Source: Cylicocyclus nassatus (Eukaryota > Nematoda > Chromadorea > Rhabditida > Strongylidae). Taken from it: a DNA stretch of 64,000 nucleotides. Below the pieces are notes generated by a model. That model searched no databases. It had not been told where the DNA came from and saw only the letters and a program-made list of their open reading frames with translations. Both the position numbers and the translations under genes were made by a program. This document shows, piece by piece, positions 20,674 to 33,365 of the stretch. Positions within the stretch are counted from its first letter, which is position 1. Every line of letters starts with the position of its first letter. Location: positions 6,921,825 to 6,985,824 of the forward strand of contig CATQJL010000112.1 in assembly GCA_958299035.1 (NCBI GenBank), read 5' to 3'.

Positions 20674-20848
20674 GACATCGCTCATAAATGAATATCTAGC
20701 ATGTTCGCTTCGCTTGATCTCTGACAACATACCACAAAAAACATTTCGTCGCATTTTTATGCAAAATCTCCGTACCCTTTCTAATTATCGTAGGCATTTC
20801 TCCACCAACACTGTGTATATTTGCAAGATGCTCTTTAATCCAAATTAA
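20674..20848 (+). pseudogene. Opposite-strand ORF fragment (SLINEY family), copy B
   Basis: Follows an acag acceptor at about 20671-20674 and reads SLINEYLACSLRLISDNIPQ and FRRIFMQNLRTLSNYRR, ending NPN-stop through a one-base insertion relative to copy C. The next segment (TMDNLVDE then stop at about 20910, CIRGQHAQF after it) is also broken. Unrecognised family, clearly decayed here. Confidence 0.4.
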
Positions 20849-23177
20849 GATACACCTCGTTTGCAAACTATCGAACCAATGAATACGATGGACAATCTTG
20901 TGGATGAATAATGCATTCGTGGCCAGCATGCTCAGTTCCCTATACCAACTCCCAGCGTAGCTCAAATTTTGTCTGATTGTTTGAAGTTGTTGCATCGTCT
21001 GCAGTGATATTGGTCTCGGAAATGAAGGGTTCTTGCTCGGTTGACACCAAAATCGATGAAACGCTCACTCGGAAATATTTATTGGCCGAAATTGATGCAT
21101 TGCTTCAGTGGTTCCACGTTCTGCAATGATGCACATCACATCTCCAAGCAAAGTATGACTTAGTCGAGAGGTTGAAAAGATCTCTTTCGCGTCAAAAGGA
21201 TGAACGAAGTCGCTTGTGACGGTCACATAGAGACGCTTCCATAAAATTACGAGTGATTAAAGAGTAAAATCTTTCTTTGTACCTTTGCAGAGAGAGCCCC
21301 TCAACTACACGTGCAAGGAACTTGTACGGATCTCGAAGACTACCGCCAGAATAGGATCTTGAGGTGGGCCTGAATGTGAATAATTCATCTGCTGCAAGTG
21401 ATAGCGAGCAGGGGCGCTCGATACAGTGAATGGCAATAAAGAATTGTTTTTCATCCCCCCCCCCTCCCCCTCACCAATTTGCAGTGAAAGACGCTTACTT
21501 AGACAAGCCTTTCGAAAAGAGGCATACTATGTTTGGAAGCAGCTTGAAAAGCTGATTTTGAGTATGCTGTTCCTAGCTGCGGCTATTGAGCTAATGAACT
21601 ATTTTAAAGCGAGTTAATGAATTTTTTGTGTGCGAAATTTGCATGCTCATCGGCTTACTGACCACGGTATCATCATCTAAGTGCTAAAGAATTGCGTTGA
21701 TTTCCCATTTGACAAAAGACCGTTCTGATGTTGTTTCAGCACTTTAAAGCAAACTTCTTTCTACATGCGATCTTTCCATGTTGAATATAAGCCAAGCCAT
21801 TTAGCAATTAAAGGTCGTGAATGCTCAGAATAATGCTCGCAGTTGGAACAGCGCAATTGTTATCAGCGTACTAAGCTAATTTAAGTTGCATGTGCCTTTT
21901 TTGGAAGGGCAATAAAACAGCAAATAGGTTGGCTTTTCTTGCCAGTAAACAGCTTTTAGGAGAACATAGAAGCGTGGATTTCTGAAACAGGCGAAAGAGT
22001 GTTGAAAGACGCAAAAGCGGGTGTGAAAGGACACCATATGTCAAAAGTGTTGACCGAAAACGCGATCTCAGCATCTTTCTCCTTCCGCTCACACAGTTTT
22101 GTCTTCACTTACCGAAGAATATGACAGTACCCTGCAGGCTATAGCACAGGCTTCTCAAGATGCGCTGATACGTGCCGAAATTTTGAAAAGTGTAGGAAGA
22201 GATTGCCGTTTGGTAGACATTTGTTACTCATTTTCACCCAATTACTTTACTTCGCCCAGGTAAAGGCGCACTATCTAACGCCCAAGCGCACCACTGTAAC
22301 GCTTGATAAGCAAGGTACTGAAAGGGTAAAAGTTGGTAGCTAAAGCCAAAATCTGAACGCTCTCAACATCAGTCAAAAAATAATGATTGGTCCAGTTGTT
22401 TGCTTGGACTCAGACAAAGATGCGGCATATTGTATGAATCACCAATGCAACAAGTTGCTTCAAATTTTTATCAGAGAACACATTCATATTTCAAAATAGA
22501 TATGATGCGGGCAGGAACGACTAAATTAGTTGGATTTTCTTCTTTGATGACTCTGAAAATAGAGTTTGATATTATATGATCCTAGATTTTTCAAGAAATG
22601 ATTAGAAAATAAATCTGGCTTACTATTGCTGCTTCAGTAAGGGGTCTCAGTAGTATGGTATCCAAGTCCAGATAATAACTGGAATCAAATATATTATGAA
22701 TGACCTAGCCGCAGCACTGCCGTTACTTGGTATAAAAGGCAGAAATGACTACGGTGCTTTGTTATAAGGCTAGCGAAACTTCTGTCTGACAGCCATGTTT
22801 AGCCCTGTGAATGGACTTAGCCAAAACTATTTCTCTCTATAGGATGTTAGATGTATAATGAGGCTTAGCCCAGTGTGAGTCTGAGCTCCTCAAGCAGAAA
22901 GCGAAATTAATGATATTAGACCCCTCTCCTATATTCATCTGCCAAATTAGCCTTCAATACGAAGAGCAAAAAAATTACTAGATCGATAGAATATACCAAG
23001 AATTTTCAAGCTAATGTTAATTATGACATCTGTTTCATTTCTACACGCATGCAGATTTGATACCTCTGTCAATTATTTGATGCCGTCATACCCATGTACC
23101 TTAGATTGATACACATTAATTATCATTTCTGGAGCTTTTGCGATATCAGTACCCAAACCTCATTGGTCTGTACTTAC
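20849..23177. other. 3' flank of CAP copy B, mostly noncoding
   Basis: Mirror of 11724-14000. Fragments such as EIDALLQWFHVLQ (about 21090) and AKYDLVERLKRSLSRQKDE (about 21150) read like remains of the same opposite-strand gene but are separated by stops. Nothing else recognised. Confidence 0.4.
22054..22263 (+). pseudogene. Opposite-strand ORF remnant, copy B
   Basis: Counterpart of 12605-12814: an open frame from after TGA (22051) to TAA (22261) with EEYDSTLQAIAQASQDAL. Same length in A and B. Family unknown. Confidence 0.3.
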
Positions 23178-24919
23178 TTGATTGTTCCGTTGTTGTTGTT
23201 GGAGCGGTTGTTGTGGCTGAATGGAAAGTGTAAATATTTGTACAATATGAAGTTTTCGAACAGTATGCAAAAACTCTTACTGGAAGGTTCTCTCTGGCAA
23301 AGAGGGCCAACGGCGTCACCAGCTGTTTCACAAACAGCGCCTTTGATTACTTTGTTACACGGACTATTCTTAGTACATCCTTTCTTGCCCGTCGAGTCTG
23401 CCGAATACAGTGGCTCATTCAGCTGCGGCCTAGAAAAGTTTGTGTGAATGAAGACAAAAGGTGTGTTGGTTATTATAGATAATAGATTTTATTAACAGAA
23501 TGACTAAGGAAGTCTAATGTAAGGTTTAGAAAAATAGTCTGCTTAAGGCCTCGGGCAGAGTTCACGCGATTTGATCGTCTTAATTCAATTGCTACAGAAA
23601 AATGTTACTAGTTCATTACGTGCCGATCTTCTTGCATTTCGGTTGTTATAGTTTTCCAACACGACCAATCGTGACTAACTATCACGACCGAAATACAAGA
23701 AGATCGGTTCACAATGAACTCGTAACACTTGTCTTGTAGCGATTGAATCGCGACGACCAAATTGCGTGAACTCCGAGGCCTAATGCAACGCCGCCTTCAA
23801 CAAAAATGACTGGGAACTGCATGTATAAGTAAAGGTACGTGTAGCCAGATCATGAGATTGACATAAAACCCTTCTGCTGCCGGTTGAATGTGGTATGCTT
23901 GCCAGTTTTGAGCAAGTGCTTGGTACAGACTATGTTTGTCAGCTTACTTGTTCTCGTATACACACGCGATAGCAACTTTGCCGTTGGTCTCACAGAATTG
24001 GTAGGAGCACCCGAACTTCATCGTCTTGTTATAGATCATCTAAAAGTTAAGCTTCTCATAAAGATCAAAATGTCCTTCCTTCAAGTGAGTTTGGTCCGGT
24101 ATCAAAATTATTATAGAGACCTACATTAGCAAAAGGTTCTATAGACGTGTCTGTGTACATGACATCCGAGCTCAAAGGACTTTCGACAGTGTCACTCCAA
24201 TCTTCGACGGCCCACTTGAGCATCTCAGCAAGCTTTTTGTTACCAGGCTTACTTTCTGCTCTGTATCTGAAAAGTACTAAGTGAGTCGTAAAACCTTGAT
24301 GTTTTTCTCGACCAATAATCACATGTGGACCAATGCATGCTTACGTTATAAAGTTTTCTCCTCTTCCTATCACGCTCATGTAGATCGATGAATGTTTGCA
24401 ATCTTTTCCAATGGTTGACTGTGCAAATCCTTCATTAGTACAATCATACTCCTGTAAACTCTTATAAAGTCAGAAAAGTCCGCACAAGGGTATGTCTGCT
24501 AAGGCTCCACAGCTATCTAGGCTGCAATCAAAAATAAAAGGGAAGTGAGAGGTGTTTCTATTTGTCCCTCATTTGACTGCGTTTGTCATAAACATTGATA
24601 GACTTGACACACCAGTTTGAAAAGGCTCTTTGTTCCTGGCAGTTCTCCATATATCTCCTTATCCAAAGCGCGTTTAGCGACTTGTGCTCTGAGGTCATTG
24701 TGAGCCGTCGTGGCTGCCTCTATCAGTGCAGCGGGAAGTTTGCATGTGGCTACAATGGAAAGAAAGTTGAGCTCTATATTTTGAAGAAAAAATTTATGTT
24801 TAGATACTTTTTTACTCACCCGCTATCGCTCCTTGGATTGCAATTAAACAGAGCTAAAAACATTTTTCACAAAAAGTTTTTACTTTTTATAACAAAATTA
24901 CCAATAGTGCAGGAGGCAT
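23178..24919 (-). CDS. Secreted CAP (SCP/TAPS) domain protein, copy B
   Basis: Exons in transcript order: 24902-24919, 24820-24853, 24613-24749, 24345-24451, 24125-24266, 23948-24039, 23281-23429, 23178-23216. Lengths 18, 34, 137, 107, 142, 92, 149 and 39 equal those of copies A and C, and no junction is broken. The signal peptide begins MPPALL (MLPALL in A). The CAP domain has AHNDLRAQVAKRAL, GRGENFIT and FGCSYQSC, with the same loss of the G-H-Y-T-Q histidine. The gene is transcribed away from copy A, the two 5' ends facing outward from the spacer at 14.5-20 kb. The end after the Thr-rich exon is unresolved, as in copy A. Confidence 0.85.
23547..23780. mobile_element. PIF/Harbinger-like MITE in intron 6 (copy B)
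   Basis: Same 234-bp insertion as 11088-11321, flanked by TAA on the plus strand. Sharing by A and B and absence from C date the A/B split after the C split. Confidence 0.75.
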
Positions 24920-25151
24920 TGCAAACCGTTTTGCTGTGTTTATAGGCTTCTGCAATTAGATATAAAAAAGTAGAATATAATTAAAAAATACATGTCTTCC
25001 TCAACTTCTACAATTTTGCAAAGTATTGATTTAGGATTTCTTGCAAAGCAAGGTTGAGGATTTCCTAGATTGAGGCGACACTTTCCTCTGCTCTCATCAT
25101 AGAAGAAAAAAGAAGATGAATTGATGTTAGTATGCAACGACCCATTTTATA

Positions 25152-26441
25152 CACACCGACAAACAATACCAGGTCCTTACTCACCGCTTCAACTAAAATT
25201 TTCACAGTCCCTTATTCAATGAAAACAAAACGAAGAATTACGAATCTTTCAGAATATTCCAGGCCATTTGCATCTGTAAAACAGTTGTGTTTTGGTAGTA
25301 GCACTGTATTGAATTTAGATATGGGGAAAATCCCTTTTGCATCATTTATAGTGAAATACATTTCGCTGTAGATTGATCTGGTTTGGAGGCAGACTCCCAA
25401 ATGCCTGCATTTTTTACAGTTGTCTTGACAATCTAATAGATAACTCGTTATTTACCCTTTCAGCTTTTCGTTGTCTTTAGTTACAAATTTTCAAGGTAGC
25501 GGACTCAGCGCGTTTTTGACATGGTTCGGGAAGACCATCAAATAGTTTTGGTCGCAGTTTTCCTGTGCTGAGAATAGAACATTGTTCCTCAGTGGCAAAC
25601 ATTTCTTATATATCAAAAATAGTTTTTTCTTTCTGCAAATAGTAATGCGGGGTCCAATTCGAGACTATGATTTGAGTCTAAAGTGTTCTATTCCAAGGCT
25701 CATATGGAATTAAACTGACTAGAATACGATTTTGGGTTGCGTAAACACTCATGAAATAAAGAAGATTTTTTGTATCATTTTTGAGTAAGTATGGTGGTTG
25801 AGAGAGTTGCTTTGCATCTTTCTTTCCTCGGTTCTAATTAAATTTCACGGAGATCAGAGCCCGACACGCGTTGATTTCCAGCACTTTTGAAAACAAAGTC
25901 TTCCATAACTATGCAGAATTTTACGAAGTCTCATTTGACGTTTTGATCAGCATAACAACATAAAAGCGAAAAGGTATTTTTTACTTTTTTAATCGATTGG
26001 AGGCCGTTATTGAAAATGATATGCATGGGCGATTCATAGAACGTAAAGACTGCGGACGTATCGACGTCTCTCTAACCCAGTGCTCTTTCGTTTCTCTTAC
26101 CACCTGCTGTCTCTCCAATGCGCTAGCTATCTTGGTCAAAAGTAATGGCGCCCAGCCTTTGCGTGGTATGAATCACCGATACCATTTTGGTTTTCACTAT
26201 GTCGAAAACCCCTTAGGCCAACATTCAACCAAATTTGTAGCTTACAACAATTTGACTGCATTGTCGCCACTTATAAAAGGACACATTGACACGTTTGTGA
26301 TATTAGCGCGATTTCTATCAATATGTTAATGCTGTTCTTGGCCCAAAACAAGAGGGGAGAGAATGGTTTGATTTGCTCTCTTCACTAGGTAAATTTTTTG
26401 AGCATTCTAATCGTCCAACTCAGAAAGGTAAAACGCATAAC
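25152..26441. other. 5' flank of CAP copy B, no other gene
   Basis: The sequence up to about 26015 mirrors 8563-9714. 26015-26185 is absent from copy A, and 26185-26430 mirrors 7125-7375. Short frames only. Confidence 0.5.
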
Positions 26442-27555
26442 CAGGGTTGAGGGTGGGGCCAGGCGCGCCCGACCTGAGGGATCGTATTGAGGGTAAGACT
26501 GAGGGGGGGGGGGTCGTAATTAAGAATCGAATTTGTTAAGTTGGGGAGATACTGCGAAGGTGAAGAAGAAATGCGCTAGTCCGGTGGATGTCGCTCACAT
26601 GAAGGAATGACGGTCGTAAACAGCATACTGATTGTTTCCACAATGGAAGTTTCAGCCAAAATTCAAATCTTCATCTCTTTTACCTTGACATATGAGGTAA
26701 CCAAGGAAGCTTGCTGTGTTAAATGGGCATCATTTCCATAATCAGCATGTCAAATTACCTCTATGCGCTCTATAAACCATTACCTACTGCAGGTTCTAGT
26801 GTTTCTCAACGTCTAAAAAGCGTGATTTTCAAACGTAATCAACTTGGTTTTAGAAGTGAGAAAAGTCAGCTTTTGTATACTCATAACAAAGTAATGTTCT
26901 CTACAAGTCTATGCTACAAATCGGGCTTCATATCGCTTTCAAACAGTGAAGTAAGAAATGCTGCCAAAATTTCAACCGGCGCGTTTTTCACGTTGAGTGC
27001 TTCAACTGCTCGCATTAGCACAAACTCGAAACAAGTCGAATCAAGCTCAAACACTTACTGTGGAATCTTCGAGGGCTGAGCTAGCGAATCACATAAAACT
27101 TGGGTAGAAAAGCTTTTTCGGGAATAAAGTTAATGGGGTCAGGCGCAACCCCTCAAAAGCTCAGGCCGCCTGAGCTTTTGAGGGGTTGCGCCTGACCCTC
27201 CTAACTTGCCTTCAAAATTCAAAAATCGCCCCTTTTTCAATATGGGTATTGAGCGCAAAGCCTCTTCTTGTTATATTGAAAATTTGGAGCCAAACATTCC
27301 ACCCCTGTGAAAATTATAGCTCTGAAAAGAGGACTGTCCAAATCTAAAACTTGCCGTCAAGTTGCGTGTGGATGTGCAATCGCAGAAAGTCGGGCCTACA
27401 GACTTTCAAAAAATAGAACCTGCAGTAAGGCTGGTCTTCTTAAAATATAACAACCTGAGGACGTGGAGGTGAAACGGAGGGTCGTTTAGGTTCTTTCACA
27501 GGAGGGGGGGGGGTCGTTTTTGAAGGACTTGTGCCTGACCTCTTGCTCAACCCTG
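26442..27555. mobile_element. hAT-like non-autonomous element
   Basis: 1114 bp with ends CAGGGTTGAG (both termini, inverted) and an 8-bp target duplication CGCATAAC at 26434-26441 and 27556-27563. Copy A has the uninterrupted site (ctcataactctcc in the same orientation). An 8-bp duplication plus CAGGG-type ends fits hAT. No transposase: the 118-codon frame at 26723-27079 matches no domain. It contains a 63-nt perfect palindrome. Confidence 0.85.
27136..27198. repeat. 63-nt perfect palindrome inside the hAT-like element
   Basis: Arms 27136-27166 and 27168-27198 (31 bp each, GGGTCAGGCGCAACCCC...GCTCAGGC) with a single C between. GC-rich compared with the surrounding element. Confidence 0.92.
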
Positions 27556-27696
27556 CGCATAACTCTCCGATAATTATGCTCCGAACGATCCCAGTGGGTT
27601 TGGTGTTGGTCTAGAAACCAACAAATTCGGGGACAGGTTTTAGAATACATAAGTTCTCAAAACTTTTTACATATTGTAGTTTGGAGTAATATTGTA

Positions 27697-28509
27697 TTAG
27701 GTTGGAAACTAAGTTTTGCAACTGGTCTCATAACTTCCCTCTCACTCAACATGGCGCACTCAAATTTTGCCACCGCGTTGGCTATTGCGTAAGCTACAAG
27801 CGCAGCTGCTGTCCTACCAAATCCTGACGTCGCAGGGAGGGTTACGGTAGGTGCATGGTATGAAGGGGAAAAATTCAAAGTTTGACGGATTTGGATGGAA
27901 CTTAGCATAGGGGTGTTATCCGACATGCTGATCACGAAAACGATAGTGAAGATGCGTGATAAGGGCTTTTTGGTGGGATTATTGTCGGTGTACGATATGG
28001 GATCCCACCTTAAACAAGCAAAAATGCGTTGATTCAACAAATTGATGTGATATTCGCGTTTTGCAGGTCAAATAACCTTACTATGTAAAGTCTCGGCGGA
28101 ATTTGCGCTTCGGACTCTTTAGTCATTGACGGTCGTCCCCAGCAGCTCTTGCGGACATCGACTCGCTCGACTTTATGAGGACGCCAAATCTCGACATGCC
28201 CCTAAATTTTGTTTCTTTCTTAGTAGGCCAAAGGAGCCAACCTTCAGCAATAATTTGTAGACGGATTCGGATTACTGCACATGGTCTAGGCTGCCAAAGG
28301 CTTCATTTTAGCTTGAAACCCCAAAAATTCTCAAATTTCACTAGTTTTCGAAAAACGCCTGAAACTTTTATATTTCGTGTTCAAAATTTAGACAATTTGT
28401 GCTCACTTGTAGCTCACATTGCCTTCTACATAATGCCAAAGTTTGAGTGCGCCATATCCAAAGAGAGTGAAGTTATGAAACCAGTTGCAAAACTTAGTTT
28501 CCAACCTAA
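27697..28509. mobile_element. Mariner-like MITE
   Basis: 813 bp with inverted ends TTAGGTTGGAAACTAAGTTT extending imperfectly for about 85-100 bp, flanked by TA (27695-27696 and 28510-28511). The site in copy A (near 6978-6990) has a single TA, so the pre-insertion state is preserved. The long frame on the minus strand is read through the terminal repeat and is not a transposase. Confidence 0.85.
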
Positions 28510-28720
28510 TATATATCTTCGGCAATGCACGTGATAGCTTTTTGTTTTGAATAACGATTGCTGAATGCACAATGAAAATGGGACAAGTGAGAGGCTTTAA
28601 CTAGCTTTCAATTCCACAGCTTGGAGGCTATTTGAAGTGGAATTTCTGGTGTAGGCAAGGAAGGAGTACTGCTGTGTACTGAACAAAGAGATGGGTAATT
28701 TACCTTTGAAATAAATTTAA

Positions 28721-30179
28721 CCATATTTACCGTTCATTTTCAAAATTTTCCACAGAAGAGGAAGGCGATTTCAAATGGGTTACTGAATTTATTTTGGCTT
28801 TATAGTCGCCATAAGGATAACAGTCACCTTGGGCTACATATCTATTCAAAAATCCTTTCAATTTTTAAAGTAAAAACTTGGCAGATTGATGATTCGCGCA
28901 GTTCACTTTCTGGCACCAATTTTGCGTAAAATAGACTTTTTGCTTAATTTCCAAGCTAAAATCAATGTTTTTCGGATTCCTTGTTGAGAAAAATTACGTC
29001 TTTGTGAAAAATGCAATTACCGACTCATTTTAGCGCGTAAAAAGTCGTTTGAATCGATTTAACCGCACAGTTTTTGATGGTTCCACTTACTGGGTAGGGT
29101 TGTGCTTTTGCACAGTTTACTTACATGCTGATAGGGTGCTATGACAAAAATTCTAGATCAAGACGTCGGATACACCTTGCTGTACGAATTTCGTGACAGA
29201 CAGAAGACATACAGAAAGACAGGCAAAGACAGACGCTTAGCGCTTTATTATAAGTCATGATAACTTAGTTTTAGATAGACAAGAAATTCTTTTTGCGATT
29301 TGCGATTCATGAGGGTTTGGTACAACTTATTCATATTTGAGTGACTGCACTGAAAGAAACTCATCATGGTTCTGGAAAACAAGAACGCTTTAGACTATGA
29401 TGATAGTCTTGGGTTCAATTCCTGTATGCGGCACCATTTGCAAGGGAGAAAAAATGCTATTCATCGAGCGTAAAGAATGTTTGCGACTGACTGAGAAAAT
29501 TTTCCATTTCGCACAGATTTTTCTGCAAACAGATCTATTTAAACACCTTCCAAAACGATGTCAAAAAGGTGCATAAGGAGGGTAATTGGGAATTTCGTAA
29601 CAAGGTCAGGGAGAAGCTGAGAGGCTGCGAAAGGCAGGTTGTGATGTAGAGTGCCCCACAAGAAGGTACAAGTTGCAGCCACTCAGGAGCAAAGAGCTCA
29701 AAAACAATGATGCGATCCTAAAAACTAAAAATGGGTTTTTTAAGCTTAAAATTTTGTAACTCACTACAGCCGCAACGAAAGCCCGAAAATTTCAGCATAG
29801 AAAGTAAGAGGATGACTTTGTAATACAGCAAAATTGTAGCGAACAAGCTATCATAGTTCCGAAAGAATTCAAATGCGACCTACGTACGATCCCTCTTTTT
29901 CTTTTGTTGCCATACATAAAATTACAAAAAAATCTACAGTTACTAAATAAGACATTGCACAAATTTAGCAGAGCTCAAGTACAACTGAATTGTATAGGCC
30001 CGTGAAAAATGTTACAAAAAAAATACAAATTATTGATGGTCATCGTTGGTAGAGGGTAAGGGCTTTTGTCGAACGTATGTGACTCAGAGGCTTAAAAAGC
30101 AGAATTTCCAGTTGGTACATTCGATGTCTTTGTCACAAATACATGCCTTCAACAGTATCTGAGCTCCTAAATGTTATTT
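28721..30179. other. Spacer between B and C blocks, no gene recognised
   Basis: AT-rich. 29080-29260 matches 7870-8040 in reverse complement (a dispersed repeat with a cgtgacagacag tract). A GGGTTCAATTCC motif at about 29411-29422 resembles a tRNA B box but no cloverleaf forms around it. Confidence 0.5.
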
Positions 30180-30832
30180 TGGTTATGAGCGCAAGGTCCC
30201 GCAACGACTCTGCGTCTCTACCTTGCATACATTTCGTACTCGCCCGAGCCTACCGTAAATTAGGGGCACTTGGGGGCGGGGCGATTTGTAGACTTCGTGG
30301 ACCCCCTTTCTGCAAACTTCTGTTGTTGTAGTTAGTGGGTCTACTATTACATTATCACGAGCCAGGTACCCCTATCTGGTGGGCCATTGCCTTTGAAGTA
30401 AAGATAGACATACGAAGCACTATCCGATGCAAAATTTCTTCCTCTTTCTAATGGTTATGTTTTTCTTCAGATAACCTCAATGCCAGCTCAATAATCGGCA
30501 GATCTCCAACCCATGATTTTCACTCATCTTGAGTTAGTTTTGGACTATGTTTGATAGCAGCTGGATAACACACAAGCAAAATGCAATGCAATACATTTTT
30601 GGCACTTCTAGCTGGCTTCTCATTTTGAAAACATTTTTCCGATGCTGTCAAATTCCATGTTTGGGCATCTTAATCCTCAGAGAACAATGAACGAATAGCA
30701 ATCAGGGTGTCATTCGATGCAGCTTTTTCTCTTCTTTCTGATAGGCTTCTTTTCTTCCTGATTTGTATAATATCTAAAGATAAAATCATTGTGATTACTA
30801 TTTCCAGAAAATGGACCTTTTAATATTATGAA

Positions 30833-31159
30833 CTAGTTGACTTACCCGGCTCCGCCCGGCCCTGTCATTATTATGTTCATAATCAGCATGCTCGATTACC
30901 CCCCTGTGCCAACTCCCAGCCCCGTAGCTCAAATTTTGCAAAAAATCGATAAAAATCGATGTCGATCGATGACGAAAAGTAGCCTATGACACCCGCCCCG
31001 CCCCGAAGTGTATATGTGCCAAGTCTGGTCCGGATCGGTTCAGAAATGGAATTTTCTATTCGGAACATACGTACGTACAGACAGACAGACATACAGACAT
31101 ACAGACGTGCAGACAGACAGACAGACAAACAGACATTCAGCTTTATATTATATATAAGA
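30833..31159 (-). mobile_element. Non-autonomous Helitron
   Basis: Duplicate of the insertion at 18617-18943, identical in length (327 bp) and ends. It was copied as part of the segmental duplication. Confidence 0.7.
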
Positions 31160-31375
31160 TATCCAGACTCTAGATGGGTGAAAATCATGAGTTGAAGATT
31201 CCTGCCAATAATCAAGCGGACATCGAAAGAATCTGAACAAAATCATAACCGTTAAAAAGAGGAAGAAATTCTGTATTAAACATTCTTTAAATGTCTATTT
31301 TTATTCTAAGTGGTTTGAGCATGGGTCTGAGGGACAGCGCGAACTTCGGGCCGACCTAATACATACAGGGTGTCC

Positions 31376-32103
31376 TAAAAGATGTGCACACTGTTTGATC
31401 GTTAGTACCCTATTTTAAAGGCACCGTCCACCCAAATCGACCCCCATGTTTTTGCCACTCCGAGGCCTTCTCATATCCCTGATCCCGATTATCAAGTCGA
31501 AAATACGCGGGACGGACGTCACGCCCACCCGAAAGGGGAAGAGCCAACGTCGCAAACGTCACCTGAAGCGATTTCCGAAGCAATTTTCTCGCTTCGCAAG
31601 CAACTTTAGGCAGCGCGAGTTGGGCAATCATACAGCTGGGGACTCCGCAGCTGCTGGGTATCATAATCCCACCAACCCATTTTGGGTGGACGGTGCCTTT
31701 AAGGTGTATAAGCCGCGGGGTGGTCCTAGCTTACATCGACCAGCCCGAACACATAAGGACCTCGCAACCAAAGGACCCTACACCGTGCTATTTATTGCTT
31801 TAAAGAATCGCGCGGCATAAGATTCGCTTTTCGAAACACAATGAAGCGGTTGAGCAGCTCGTGGGAAAATTGGGAAAAAGTGCGGCTTATACACCTGAAA
31901 ATAGGGTGACTTACTTGCTTTGATGTCTTTCGCCGACTCTTAAAGAATTTGTGGAAAAGTCGAATGCTTGCATTGAGAGGCGGGCATTCCATAAGAAAGA
32001 TGACCCATCCAGAATGATTTATCTATCCAAAATTCAAAGTTTGCAAACTGAATAGTTTGATGCACAGTTGTGCCATTTTGGATAACATTTCGAGACCACT
32101 CTG
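31376..32103. mobile_element. Mariner/Tc-like remnant with a nested MITE
   Basis: Counterpart of 19150-19603 with the same TA-flanked ends, enlarged by the TTAA MITE inserted at 31419-31698. Confidence 0.5.
31419..31698. mobile_element. TTAA-type MITE (AGGCACCGTCC family)
   Basis: 280 bp with inverted ends AGGCACCGTCCACCCAAA, flanked by TTAA at 31415-31418 and 31699-31702. The duplicate at 19199-19202 has one TTAA, which is the empty site. The same ends occur at 46649-46975. Confidence 0.88.
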
Positions 32104-32330
32104 TAAATGCGTATGTGGATGCTGATTATGATTGTGTTAGTATTTTCATCAACTGTATAGATTATCTATTGACATACAAGGTTCCCTCGGTCTCCGTTTT
32201 TTACATACAATGTTAGAATTTCATCCCACCTGTAGCGCATTTTTCTGTCCTTCTATCTTCTGTGTATCGCTTTCTTGCTCCCATAGTCTGTTTATTATCA
32301 ATTCCCATTTCCTAGTCAAAGTTTGTCAAA

Positions 32331-32956
32331 TCTTATATATAAAGCTGAATGTCTGTTTGTCTGTATGTCTGTCTGCATGTCTGTATGTCTGTATGTATGT
32401 CTGTCTGACGTATGTTCCAAATAGAAAATTCCCTTTGTAAACCGGTCCGGACCAAACTTGGCACACATACACTTCGGAGCGGGGCGGGTGCCAAAGGCTA
32501 CTTTTCGTCATCGATCGATATCGATTCTATCGGTTTTTATCGATTTATATGCAGAGTTCATCTCCGGGGCTGGGAGTTGGCACAAGGGGGTAATCGAGCA
32601 TGCTGATTACGAAAGCAATATTAGTGTTGTAATAGTCCGTTACTTTTATCAATTTTATCGATTTTTTCGCGAAGTTTGAGCTACGGCTGGGAGCTGGCAC
32701 AGGGGGGTAATCAAGCATGCTGATTACGAATACTATTGTTTTTGGAATAACCCATCAGTTTTATCGATTTTTTGTAAATTTTGAGCTACGGGCCTGGGAA
32801 TTCGCACAGGGATAAGTAAGCATGTTGATAACTATCACAGCGGGAATAGGGAGTTGGTTTGTAGAAGTGGGCACAGGAAAGGCTGTGAAGGGATAGGAAT
32901 GGGAGTTTTATCATAGTGTTTTGACAGGGCCGGGCGGAGTCGGGTAATCCAGCTAG
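32331..32956 (+). mobile_element. Non-autonomous Helitron with internal modules
   Basis: 626 bp. Starts TCTTATATATAAAGCTGAAT after A, and ends CTAG (32953-32956) before T, preceded by gggccgggcggagtcgggta. The internal module (acttttatcaattttatcgatttttt...gggagctggcacaggggg...aagcatgctgattacg) is repeated about three times with divergence. Confidence 0.75.
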
Positions 32957-33030
32957 TTAATTAACAAATTTAGCCAATCAATGGAAGGTAACCTACTTTA
33001 CCCGCCCCGTTGCTAATCATATGTTGTGAA

Positions 33031-33365
33031 TCGCTCATAAATGAATATCTAGCATGTTCACTTCGCTTGGTCTCTGACGACATACCAAAGAAAACAAAAC
33101 CATTTCGTCGCATTTTTATGCAAAATCTCCGTACTCTCTCTAATTGTCGTAGGCAAATCTCCACCAACACTGTGTTTATTTGCAAGATGCTCTCCGATCC
33201 AATTAAGATACAGCTCGTTTGCAAACTATCAAATCAATGAATACGATGGACAATCTCGTGGATGAAAACTGTATTCGTGGCCAGCATGCTCAGTTCGCTA
33301 TACTAACTCCCAGCGTAGCTCAGATTTTGTCTGATTGTTTGAAGTTGTTGCGTCGTGTACAGTGA
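33031..33365 (+). pseudogene. Opposite-strand ORF pair (SLINEY family), best-preserved copy
   Basis: The first frame runs from SLINEYLACSLRLVSDD through FRRIFMQNLRTLSNCRR and STNTVFICKMLSDP to TGA at 33238-33240. The next frame starts ATG at 33237 in another register (MNTMDNLVDENCIRGQHAQF ... LSDCLKLLRRVQ) and stops at 33363-33365. The ATGA overlap suggests a single-base frameshift in one exon of a former gene. It keeps the reading frame where A and B have an extra A. I do not recognise the family. Confidence 0.4.

Larger units (their letters stand above)
20500..28720 (-). repeat. Segmental duplication copy B
   Basis: Inverted partner of copy A and, for 20546-25380, direct partner of copy C (32962-37910). 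It carries a full CAP gene on the minus strand. It is interrupted by a hAT-like element (26442-27555) and a mariner-like MITE (27697-28509), both absent from copy A. Confidence 0.88.

Noticed and set aside
29395..29450. Possible tRNA with GGGTTCAATTCC
   Set aside because: A B-box-like motif is present but no acceptor or D arm can be paired upstream.
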